9,136 nt of DNA, from the NCBI GenBank assembly GCA_937892695.1, contig CALBJK010000287.1, positions 1 to 9,136 of the forward strand, in the 5' to 3' direction. The stretch is from an uncultured Prevotella sp. GTDB lineage: Bacteria; Bacteroidota; Bacteroidia; Bacteroidales; Bacteroidaceae. Positions 1-6,409 of the stretch are shown here, one piece after another. Within the stretch, counting starts at the first letter, position 1. Every line of letters starts with the position of its first letter. Below the pieces are notes generated by a model. The model was not told where the DNA came from. It made no database searches and was given only the letters and a program-made list of their open reading frames with translations. Both the position numbers and the translations under genes were made by a program.

Positions 1-2361
1 GCGCAGCGTCAGCATGTCGTGGGTAGAGAAAGTGCATACCGAACGATAGGGATAACGCGACAGATGGGCGAATCGCGACGACGAGTCTTTCGGCATCGAC
101 TGTACTTCAAGACTAAGTATGCGCAACTGTTCCATAACCCAGGGTACACACTCGGGCACCATTCCGAGGTCTTCGGCACATACGAGCATTCGGGTTGCCT
201 GGACGAGCAACGGAAGTTTCTTCATAGCCTCACGATACCAGAAATAATTGTTTCTACGGTAGAAGTAGTCGTTGTAGAGACGGTTGAAAGCGTTTTTGTC
301 GCTGTCATAAAGAGATTCGTACATAAAGTCGAGCTGAGCCGATATTCTGGGATGGAATTTGGTTTCGTCCTTATGGTCACGCACAAATAGCACGTCGCTC
401 ACTAGAGAATACAGTCCGTCGCGAATCCATGTATCCTGTTGGGATATCTTTTTAGCAAACGCCTTTTCTATCTTGCGCTGAGTATCATATTCAGGCTTCA
501 TGTGATAGATATCGTCATGGTCGTGTTCGAGGAAGGTATCTTTCACATACTGCTTATGTTCGCGGAAAATGCGGTCGAGCACCCATTCTGAAATGAACGG
601 TTGCGTGAACAGTTTTTCTTGGAAGTGTAATCCGTATGCTTCTATCTCTTCTCTTGTCATGCCAAGAGCCGGGACAAACTGTCCGAGCAGTCCGTGGACG
701 GCATCGGCAGGTATCTCCCAGATGCGGAAGAACCCAAGCACATGGTCTATACGGTAGGCATCGAAGAAACGTGACATATTCTGGAAACGGCGCACCCACC
801 ACAAACATCCGTCTTCTATCATACGCTCCCAGTTATAGGTAGGAAATCCCCAGTTCTGACCCTTAGTCGAGAAAGCGTCGGGAGGAGCGCCGGCCTGACC
901 GTTGAGGTTGAAGTAATCAGGTTCGTGCCACACGTCGCAGCCGTACCGGCTCACCCCTATAGGTATGTCACCCTTCAGTATCACTCCTCGCGAGACAGCA
1001 TAGGCGTGGACGGCCTCCATCTGGCGGTTGAGCACATACTGCACGTAGTAGTAGAATGACACTTTCCTGTAGGCTTCAGACCGTGGATCGGACAATGATT
1101 GCCGTTCCTCCTCATGCCACCGTTCGTGCCCTTTCCAACGCGAGAAGTCGGCCGTGCCCGAGCTGTCACGCAGCTGGCAATAACGCGCGTAAGGTACGAG
1201 CCAATGCTTGTTGTCCTCGAAGAACTCACAGAAGTCGGCCGACCTCAACGTCTTCTCCCCTACCTGTGCGAAGATGATGCGCAGATATTCATCCTTGGCC
1301 GCATTCACGCGTTCATAGTCTATTTGGCTAAGAGCATTCAGCTCCAGACGCAGTTTCTCCATGCGTTCGCGCTTCTTCTTGTCTTCTATCGGGGGCAGCT
1401 GCGTCAGGTCAACGTATTGCGGATGAAGCGCAAAGATGCTTATGCAGCTGTAAGGATAGGAATCAACCCATGTCTTTGTAGTTATAGTGTCGTTGATTGG
1501 CAGCACCTGAAGCACCCTCTGACGGGTCTTGGCCATCCAGTCGACCATCTTGCGCAGGTCGCCGAAGTCGCCCGTGCCGAAGCTGGTATCCGACCGCAGT
1601 GAGAACACCGGTATGAGAGTCCCTGCCATTTTAGTGTTCCATATATCGAAAAAGGCCTGGTCGTTTTCAATGACAGCTACGTCACCGTCAGCCACAGTCG
1701 GGACAGACAGCCGACGGTTGGCGCACGTCTCCCAGATGACATTGCCGTTGTTTTCGTTGACGGCCACATATTTATATTCTATAGTCCACAAGTTCTCGAT
1801 AGCTCTGACATCAATGTCCGCAATCCATTCGTTGTGGTTGTGTTCACGCATAGGCACTGCCCTGTCCGGATGCCAACAGCCGAGAGCGTCGGGAGCGCCG
1901 CATACCATCAGCCTCTCTCCGCTACGGAGCTGCGGAGCACGCACCACCAGACGCAGCGTCCTGGCATAGTCTGGAACAGGGAGCATTCCCTTGTTTCTCC
2001 GATTAATGCAATCAGTGAACGCCGAAGAATAAAGATAAGAATCGTGCGGTATGTCCTTCCACACGCTTTCTATGACATAGCGCGTAGCCTGGCGGACATC
2101 GAAGTCAAGCCGGTGGGTTATAGTAGTCCATTCCTTGCGCTCTTCCCTTCCGTCATTAGTGACACTATAAAAGAAGTCGATGTGGTCGGCCTCGCTTGTA
2201 TCGAAATTATCTATACTGCAAGTCCATTTCTTGCCGTCAAGAGTAGACATACGGAGTATCATGTCGCGCTCAGTCAGCCCTTTTCCAGGACGGACCAGAT
2301 TTATCAACAATTCTTCTCCGAATTCGGTATCGTAGTTTATGTTGAATATGAGTGTTACCAT
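1..2361 (-). CDS. malQ: 4-alpha-glucanotransferase (amylomaltase), DPE2-like with two CBM20-type modules; 3' end outside window
   Basis: Cytoplasmic GH77 enzyme that transfers alpha-1,4-glucan segments between maltodextrins or onto glucose. My translation of the minus strand stays open for 787 codons from ATG 2361 to base 1, with no stop. Residues about 1-120 and 135-235 look like two CBM20 starch-binding modules; the second has a GAPDALGCW stretch. GH77 starts near residue 248 with SFGTGDFGDL. All three catalytic acids are visible: Asp539 in YRIDHVLGF (nucleophile), Glu730 in CAEDLG (acid/base) and Asp782 in STHDM. The 191 residues from Asp539 to Glu730 far exceed the roughly 47 of short bacterial amylomaltases, matching the insertion typical of plant DPE2 and its bacterial relatives. 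Such proteins run to about 890 residues, so roughly 100 C-terminal residues are missing here. No frameshift seen. The gene is divergent from the por operon and has its own candidate promoter. The family call is firm. Confidence 0.95.
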   Translation of the reverse strand, partial: MVTLIFNINYDTEFGEELLINLVRPGKGLTERDMILRMSTLDGKKWTCSIDNFDTSEADHIDFFYSVTNDGREERKEWTTITHRLDFDVRQATRYVIESVWKDIPHDSYLYSSAFTDCINRRNKGMLPVPDYARTLRLVVRAPQLRSGERLMVCGAPDALGCWHPDRAVPMREHNHNEWIADIDVRAIENLWTIEYKYVAVNENNGNVIWETCANRRLSVPTVADGDVAVIENDQAFFDIWNTKMAGTLIPVFSLRSDTSFGTGDFGDLRKMVDWMAKTRQRVLQVLPINDTITTKTWVDSYPYSCISIFALHPQYVDLTQLPPIEDKKKRERMEKLRLELNALSQIDYERVNAAKDEYLRIIFAQVGEKTLRSADFCEFFEDNKHWLVPYARYCQLRDSSGTADFSRWKGHERWHEEERQSLSDPRSEAYRKVSFYYYVQYVLNRQMEAVHAYAVSRGVILKGDIPIGVSRYGCDVWHEPDYFNLNGQAGAPPDAFSTKGQNWGFPTYNWERMIEDGCLWWVRRFQNMSRFFDAYRIDHVLGFFRIWEIPADAVHGLLGQFVPALGMTREEIEAYGLHFQEKLFTQPFISEWVLDRIFREHKQYVKDTFLEHDHDDIYHMKPEYDTQRKIEKAFAKKISQQDTWIRDGLYSLVSDVLFVRDHKDETKFHPRISAQLDFMYESLYDSDKNAFNRLYNDYFYRRNNYFWYREAMKKLPLLVQATRMLVCAEDLGMVPECVPWVMEQLRILSLEVQSMPKDSSSRFAHLSRYPYRSVCTFSTHDMLTLR

Positions 2362-2375
2362 TAGTCTGAAAGTAT

Positions 2376-2411
2376 TTTCTGCAAAATTAGGAAAAAAGAC
2401 CGACAGGCAAT
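2376..2411 (-). promoter_or_regulatory. Candidate Bacteroidota-type promoter of malQ
   Basis: Read on the minus strand, TAATTTTG at 2389-2382 matches the Bacteroidota -7 consensus TAnnTTTG exactly. A possible -33 element, ATTG at 2411-2408, lies 18 bases upstream, close to the usual spacing of about 19-21. The -7 box ends 20 bases before the malQ ATG at 2361. Transcription would start near 2376-2378, giving a very short leader. The spacing and the partial -33 match leave some doubt. Confidence 0.5.
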
Positions 2412-2417
2412 TGTTAT

Positions 2418-2429
2418 AATATGCAAAAT
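2418..2429. repeat. 12-base direct repeat, copy 1 (AATATGCAAAAT)
   Basis: AATATGCAAAAT occurs here and again, identical and in the same orientation, at 2991-3002. This copy lies just upstream of the candidate malQ promoter. Read on the minus strand it is ATTTTGCATATT, which shares ATTTTGCA with the malQ -7 region. It could be a regulator site or a second promoter-like element; chance is also possible in AT-rich DNA. Confidence 0.4.
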
Positions 2430-2607
2430 TTGGGTTGATGGACAAAAACACCTCTCAGAAGTATGTCTCATTCTTATCATGGACACATCGGTGCGTCTCC
2501 GCAACCACAAGCAACCTTCGTATATACTATCCTTCCATAAGGAAGCCGAAATTGCATAATTATACGGTCCGCCCATTATAAAAAATGCCGGCTAAATTCA
2601 GATAAAT

Positions 2608-2641
2608 AGAAAAACAGAAGTTTTTCTGCCATTAAGCAGAA
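2608..2641. repeat. Two overlapping, mutually exclusive inverted repeats
   Basis: AGAAAAAC (2608-2615) and GTTTTTCT (2620-2627) form a perfect 8-base inverted repeat around the 4-base loop AGAA. TTCTGC (2624-2629) and GCAGAA (2636-2641) form a perfect 6-base inverted repeat around CATTAA. The two share bases 2624-2627, so as RNA only one hairpin can form at a time. No T-run follows on the plus strand, so a simple intrinsic terminator is unlikely. Confidence 0.5.
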
Positions 2642-2748
2642 CCGCCAAACGGAAACAATATTTCAATAGCAGCCTTTTACATAGAGACAATTGTGAATAG
2701 ACATTAAAACAATCTATATTTCGGTGTCCTGACTCAAGCATTTTACGC

Positions 2749-2813
2749 TTTGAAACGCGGCATATTACAACATGAAATGCCCCTTTTCGAGTCTCAATAT
2801 GCCGCATTTCGGA
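2749..2813. repeat. Long imperfect inverted repeat (17-position stem)
   Basis: Bases 2749-2765 pair with 2797-2813. The core GCGGCATAT/ATATGCCGC is perfect over 9 bases. Beyond one C/A mismatch comes GAAA/TTTC (4 pairs), then two G-T wobbles and a closing T-A pair. The loop is 31 bases. Inside it, GAAATGC (2774-2780) can pair instead with GCATTTC (2804-2810), which would break the long stem. This is the strongest structure in the intergenic region. It may be a structured RNA leader, a small RNA or a remnant of a small mobile repeat. Confidence 0.6.
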
Positions 2814-2857
2814 AAATAGAAGCGGCTAAGAAGGATGGGAAAATGTGTAAAATTTAC

Positions 2858-2879
2858 GTATTAAACTGATATTTAATAC
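2858..2879. repeat. Perfect 8-base inverted repeat, operator-like
   Basis: GTATTAAA (2858-2865) and TTTAATAC (2872-2879) are exact reverse complements around the 6-base spacer CTGATA. The 22-base, AT-rich, symmetric layout resembles a binding site for a dimeric regulator more than a stable RNA hairpin. It lies about 250 bases upstream of porP. No regulator gene is in the window to pair it with. Confidence 0.4.
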
Positions 2880-2964
2880 TTTAGCTATCGTCCTACAAAG
2901 TTCGAATTTTTACTGTCCTCATTCCTTTTTATCGGAAGAACGCCAGTATTGAGCATCCGAAAAC

Positions 2965-2997
2965 GCATATTAATCCACTATAAACGTATGAATATGC
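2965..2997. repeat. 7-base inverted repeat with 19-base loop
   Basis: GCATATT (2965-2971) and AATATGC (2991-2997) are exact reverse complements. The right arm is also the start of the second copy of the 12-base direct repeat. The long loop makes this the weakest of the inverted repeats listed. Confidence 0.3.
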
Positions 2998-3002
2998 AAA
3001 AT
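2991..3002. repeat. 12-base direct repeat, copy 2 (AATATGCAAAAT)
   Basis: Identical to 2418-2429 and in the same orientation, 573 bases away, on the porP side of the intergenic region. Having one copy near each divergent gene would suit a shared regulator, but that is inference. Confidence 0.4.
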
Positions 3003-3064
3003 GAGAATGAGCCGAAATTACGTTCAGGCGGACGTACGAACAGTACTTCCCTAAGACGTTGGTG

Positions 3065-3091
3065 GCATTCTGGTTGATACTGGCAGAATGC
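3065..3091. promoter_or_regulatory. Perfect 8-base inverted repeat just upstream of porP
   Basis: GCATTCTG (3065-3072) and CAGAATGC (3084-3091) pair perfectly around an 11-base loop, ending 37 bases before the porP ATG. If the weak promoter candidate at 3103-3110 is used, this sits upstream of the -7 box as an operator-type site. If transcription starts farther upstream, it would be a hairpin in the leader of the whole por operon. Either way its position suits control of the operon. Confidence 0.45.
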
Positions 3092-3102
3092 GGATATTCA
3101 AT

Positions 3103-3110
3103 TAATTTAT
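3103..3110 (+). promoter_or_regulatory. Weak candidate -7 box for the por operon
   Basis: TAATTTAT differs at one base from the Bacteroidota -7 consensus TAnnTTTG and ends 18 bases before the porP ATG. No good -33 TTTG is found at the usual spacing: the nearest TTG, at 3074-3076, is 26 bases away. The true promoter may lie farther upstream. Confidence 0.25.
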
Positions 3111-3128
3111 TTCTATCCGGCACAATAA

Positions 3129-4094
3129 ATGAAATGTCATTGCGTTTTAATAAATGTGTCAAACCGTAAAGTCATAATCGCAATTCTGGCTGCAATAGTT
3201 TCAACAGGGGCGCGTGCCCAGTACGACCCGTCATTCAGCCACTACTTCGACATGGAACCGTCGTTCAACGCTGCTGCCGTAGGCAAACAGCCGAAGCTGA
3301 ACATCACGGCGGCCTACGCCATGGACATGGCCGGTTTCACCAACAATCCGCAGACAATGCATGCCGCAGCCGACATGCCGTTCTACTTTCTGAAGTCATA
3401 CCACGGAGCCGGAATCCAATTTATGAACGACAAGATAGGACTGTTCAGCCATCAGCGGTTTGTGTTGCAATATGCCTTCAGACTGAAGCTCTTCGGCGGA
3501 ATGCTGGGAGCAGGAATAAGCGCAGGACTGCTAAGCGAGACTTTCGACGGTACGAAGATTGACATAGAGGAAACAAACGACCCTGCACTGCCTACCTCAA
3601 AGGTGGACGGCAACGGCTTCGACCTCGGTGCCGGACTGTACTATGCACACAAATCGTGGTACGTAGGCCTGTCGGCGCAGCACATTACTTCACCGCTTAT
3701 TGAACTCGGCGAACGCAACGAGCTATCCATAGCCCCCACTTATTATCTGACGGGAGGATACAATATAAAGATGCGCAGTCCGTTTCTTACAATAAAGACT
3801 TCAGCTTTGGTGCGCACCGACGGTGTGGCTTATCGTGGCGACGTGACAGGACGGCTCGTCTATACCAACGACAAGAAAATGATGTATGCCGGCCTAGGCT
3901 ACAGCCCTACCAATTCGGTCACGTTGCTCATCGGAGGCAGCTTCCACGGTGTAATTCTGGGCTACAGCTACGAGATGTACACCTCGGCCATCAATCCCGG
4001 CAACGGCAGCCACGAGCTGTTCGTGGGCTACCAGATGGACATCAATCTTACGAAAAAAGGAAAGAACAAACATAAAAGCGTGAGGATACTATAA
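3129..4094 (+). CDS. porP: PorP/SprF-family T9SS outer-membrane protein
   Basis: Predicted outer-membrane beta-barrel of the PorP/SprF family, which works with the PorK-PorN ring in type IX secretion. The 321-residue length is normal for the family. A signal peptide has hydrophobic core VIIAILAAIV and likely cleavage after Ala30 (ARA/Q). The mature start YDPSFSHYF is close to the family hallmark, as is NAAAVG. The rest alternates short amphipathic strands rich in Gly and Tyr and ends with a last strand near HELFVGYQ. After that strand come 14 mostly basic residues (308-321), unusual because barrel proteins usually end on the last strand. From ATG 3129 the n-region is 14 residues and includes two cysteines. 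GTG 3156 would give a more typical 21-residue signal peptide. First gene of the operon; porK starts 3 bases after its stop. Confidence 0.92.
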   Translation: MKCHCVLINVSNRKVIIAILAAIVSTGARAQYDPSFSHYFDMEPSFNAAAVGKQPKLNITAAYAMDMAGFTNNPQTMHAAADMPFYFLKSYHGAGIQFMNDKIGLFSHQRFVLQYAFRLKLFGGMLGAGISAGLLSETFDGTKIDIEETNDPALPTSKVDGNGFDLGAGLYYAHKSWYVGLSAQHITSPLIELGERNELSIAPTYYLTGGYNIKMRSPFLTIKTSALVRTDGVAYRGDVTGRLVYTNDKKMMYAGLGYSPTNSVTLLIGGSFHGVILGYSYEMYTSAINPGNGSHELFVGYQMDINLTKKGKNKHKSVRIL

Positions 4095-4097
4095 ACG

Positions 4098-5555
4098 ATG
4101 ACAAGAATAAGAAATAGTTTCACCCTTGTATGCGCCGTGACGGCCACACTGGCTCTGACTGCCTGTTTCGGTGGCCGCGCCACATCGTCGATGCGCGGCG
4201 GCGAAGTGACAGGTGTGGGAGGACGACCCTTTACTGAGCCTACACCATACGGCATGACCCGCATAGACCGTGGATTTCTGCACATGGGATTGGACAAGAC
4301 CGACAGTCTCTGGGGCATGAAGACACCACAAAGGGACATATCAGTCGACGGATTCTGGATGGACGAAACCGAAGTGACCAACTCGGAGTACAAGCAGTTT
4401 GTATACTGGGTACGCGACAGCATCATCCGCACACGCCTGGCCGACCCGTCATACGGAGGCGACGAGACCTACATGATTACCGAAGACAAGAACGGCGACC
4501 CCGTCACCCCACACCTCAACTGGAAGAAGCCTATACCCCGAAAACCCACCGAGGACGAGCAGCGAGCCATAGAGAGCGTATACACGCGCAACCCTGTCAC
4601 GGGCGAAAAAATGCTCGACTACCGGCAGCTCAACTATAAGTATGAGATCTACGACTACACGGCAGCAGCCCTGCGCCGCAACCGTCTCAACCCCGACGAA
4701 CGCAACCTCAACACCGATGTGCAAACCAACCCCGACGAGCAGGTCATGATATCTAAAGATACTGCCTACATCGACGACGAGGGACACATCGTGCGCCAGA
4801 CCATAGACCGTCCGCTGAGCGGGCCGTGGGATTTTCTCAACACCTACATAGTCAACATCTACCCCGACACTACGTGTTGGGTAAACGATTTTGTCAATGC
4901 CGACAATGAGGTGTATCTGCGCAACTACTTCTCCAATCCTGCCTACAACGACTATCCTGTAGTGGGCGTGACATGGGAACAGGCCAACGCTTTCTGCGCA
5001 TGGCGCACCGACTATCTGCTGAAAGGACTGGGACCCGAGGCACGCTTCGTACAACGCTACCGTCTGCCTACTGAGGCAGAATGGGAGTATGCAGCACGCG
5101 GCAAGTCGGGTACTGAATTTCCATGGGAGAACGACGACGTGAAGAGCGGCGACGGATGTTTCTACGCCAACTTCAAGCCCGACCGGGGTAACTACACCCG
5201 AGACGGCAACCTCATCACCAGTAAAGTAGGAATATACCAGGCCAACAGCAACGGCCTGTACGACATGGCCGGAAATGTGGCCGAATGGACAAGTACAGTC
5301 TACACCGAGGCGGGCGTGGAGACAATGAACGACCTCAACCCCCAGCTCGATTACAAGGCGGCCAAGGAAGACCCCTACCGGCTTAAAAAGAAAAGCGTAA
5401 GAGGAGGTTCATGGAAAGACCCCGAGTCGTACATACGTTCAGCATGGCGCACATGGGAATACCAGAACCAGCCACGGTCGTACATCGGATTCCGCTGTGT
5501 GCGCAGTCTGGCAAATACAGAAAGCGGTAAAATGAAAAAGAGCAAAAGAAGATGA
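4098..5555 (+). CDS. porK: T9SS ring lipoprotein PorK/GldK
   Basis: Lipoprotein that with PorN forms the large ring under the outer membrane in type IX secretion. The N-terminus is a lipoprotein signal with lipobox LTAC, so Cys23 is the lipidated residue. The rest is a formylglycine-generating-enzyme (FGE/sulfatase-modifying) fold: an N-terminal part with WMDETEVTNSEY, a long central insertion (about residues 115-290), then YRLPTEAEWEYAARG (321-335), NGLYDMAGNVAEW, and RGGSW (435-439) to GFRC (464-467). The paired catalytic cysteines that active FGEs carry shortly after RGGS are absent (KDPESYIRSAWR here), so the fold is probably structural, as in known GldK. Length 485 matches the roughly 490 of P. 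gingivalis PorK. The C-terminus is basic (KMKKSKRR). Its TGA overlaps the porL ATG in ATGA, suggesting translational coupling. Confidence 0.96.
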   Translation: MTRIRNSFTLVCAVTATLALTACFGGRATSSMRGGEVTGVGGRPFTEPTPYGMTRIDRGFLHMGLDKTDSLWGMKTPQRDISVDGFWMDETEVTNSEYKQFVYWVRDSIIRTRLADPSYGGDETYMITEDKNGDPVTPHLNWKKPIPRKPTEDEQRAIESVYTRNPVTGEKMLDYRQLNYKYEIYDYTAAALRRNRLNPDERNLNTDVQTNPDEQVMISKDTAYIDDEGHIVRQTIDRPLSGPWDFLNTYIVNIYPDTTCWVNDFVNADNEVYLRNYFSNPAYNDYPVVGVTWEQANAFCAWRTDYLLKGLGPEARFVQRYRLPTEAEWEYAARGKSGTEFPWENDDVKSGDGCFYANFKPDRGNYTRDGNLITSKVGIYQANSNGLYDMAGNVAEWTSTVYTEAGVETMNDLNPQLDYKAAKEDPYRLKKKSVRGGSWKDPESYIRSAWRTWEYQNQPRSYIGFRCVRSLANTESGKMKKSKRR

Positions 5556-6403
5556 CAGAGTACAGCAAATTCAATATCGTCTATCTGCTGCAGAAGTGGA
5601 TGGACAGCGTCCCCGGACAGACGTTTCTTAACTATGCCTACAGCTGGGGAGCTTCAATCGTTATTCTCGGAACACTGTTCAAGCTGACCCACCTCCCCGG
5701 TGCCAACGTCATGCTGTTCATAGGCATGGGTACCGAGGTGTTCGTGTTCTTCCTCTCGGCCTTCGACCGTCCGTTCGACAAGACTGCCATCGGCATGGAT
5801 CTGCCAACCCATCTGGACGACGAAGAGGACGATAACAACGAAAAGATTGCTGCCCCGAAAGCAGCCCAATCGATAGCACCCACAGCAGGGACGGTAGTAA
5901 TAGGCCAACCTATAGCAGCTCAGGCAACAGCTGCTGCCACACAGGCTGCGGTCACTGCTGCACCGGCAGAAGGAAGCGAAACGACTCCACAGCCGGCTGC
6001 GGCAACAGCTGTTCCCGGAGCAGCACCACAGGGAACGGTGATCATGGGATCAGCCCCTGCATGGATGGCCGAGCAACAACAGAACGGCCCAGAAATGGCC
6101 GAAGCCCAAAGCCGCTACGTAGAGGAACTGGGCAAGCTTACCGACATTCTGGAGAAAGTATCGGAACAGAGCACCCGACTCACGCGCGACAGCGAGGAGA
6201 TGGAAAACCTCAACCGCACACTTACAGGTATATGCAAGGTGTACGAGATGCAGCTTAAAGGAGCCAGCCAGCAGATTGGCACCATCGACCAGATAAACGA
6301 CCAGAGCCGAAAGATGGCTCAACAGATAGAACAGCTCAACAACATCTACGCCCGCATGATCGAGGCAATGACTGTCAACATGCAGGCCGCCGCCAAACAA
6401 TAA
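5552..6403 (+). CDS. porL: T9SS inner-membrane motor protein PorL/GldL
   Basis: Inner-membrane subunit that with PorM converts proton-motive force into motion for the T9SS. Two transmembrane helices lie at about residues 31-48 and 51-71. Lys44 (LFKL) near the end of helix 1, Glu62 (GTEVF) inside helix 2 and Asp72 (AFDRP) match by spacing the charged residues shown to matter in Flavobacterium GldL (Lys27, Glu49, Glu59). This alignment is from memory. An acidic patch (DDEEDDNNE, 89-97) leads into a Pro/Ala/Gln/Thr-rich linker at 100-170, in which GTVVIG (113-118) and GTVIMG (161-166) repeat a motif. Residues about 180-280 are a heptad-like coiled coil for the cytoplasm. Length 283 lies between Flavobacterium GldL (about 215) and P. 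gingivalis PorL (about 309). Starts inside the porK stop; porM follows after 6 bases. Confidence 0.95.
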   Translation: MTEYSKFNIVYLLQKWMDSVPGQTFLNYAYSWGASIVILGTLFKLTHLPGANVMLFIGMGTEVFVFFLSAFDRPFDKTAIGMDLPTHLDDEEDDNNEKIAAPKAAQSIAPTAGTVVIGQPIAAQATAAATQAAVTAAPAEGSETTPQPAAATAVPGAAPQGTVIMGSAPAWMAEQQQNGPEMAEAQSRYVEELGKLTDILEKVSEQSTRLTRDSEEMENLNRTLTGICKVYEMQLKGASQQIGTIDQINDQSRKMAQQIEQLNNIYARMIEAMTVNMQAAAKQ

Positions 6404-6409
6404 AAGCCA

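Larger units (their letters stand above)
2362..3128. other. Divergent malQ/porP intergenic region, no convincing gene
   Basis: These 767 bases separate the two divergent starts and are clearly more AT-rich than the flanking genes. The open frames inside are short (69-77 codons), low in recognisable motifs and unlike any family I know, so I do not call a gene. The stretch holds at least five inverted repeats and one 12-base direct repeat, listed separately. Both promoters must lie here. The length leaves room for a small RNA or a long porP leader, but neither can be shown from sequence alone. Confidence 0.7.

Noticed and set aside
1099..2364. Plus-strand open frames of 146-176 codons opposite malQ, and another of 123 codons at 19-390
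   Set aside because: The minus-strand malQ frame is intact and carries all GH77 catalytic motifs, so these are antisense shadows.
2608..2813. Intergenic hairpins as intrinsic terminators
   Set aside because: Neither hairpin is followed by a T-run in the plus direction, and both flanking genes start rather than end here.
2598..3162. Two minus-strand frames of 69 and 77 codons in the intergenic region
   Set aside because: AT-rich, no recognisable motif or signal, and the second runs into the porP coding region; not enough to call genes.
4449..5054. A 201-codon open frame on the minus strand opposite porK
   Set aside because: Val-rich shadow of the porK coding sequence with no recognisable domain.
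4098..5555. porK as an active sulfatase-modifying (formylglycine-generating) enzyme
   Set aside because: The cysteine pair needed for activity is absent and the gene sits in a complete T9SS operon with a lipoprotein signal.
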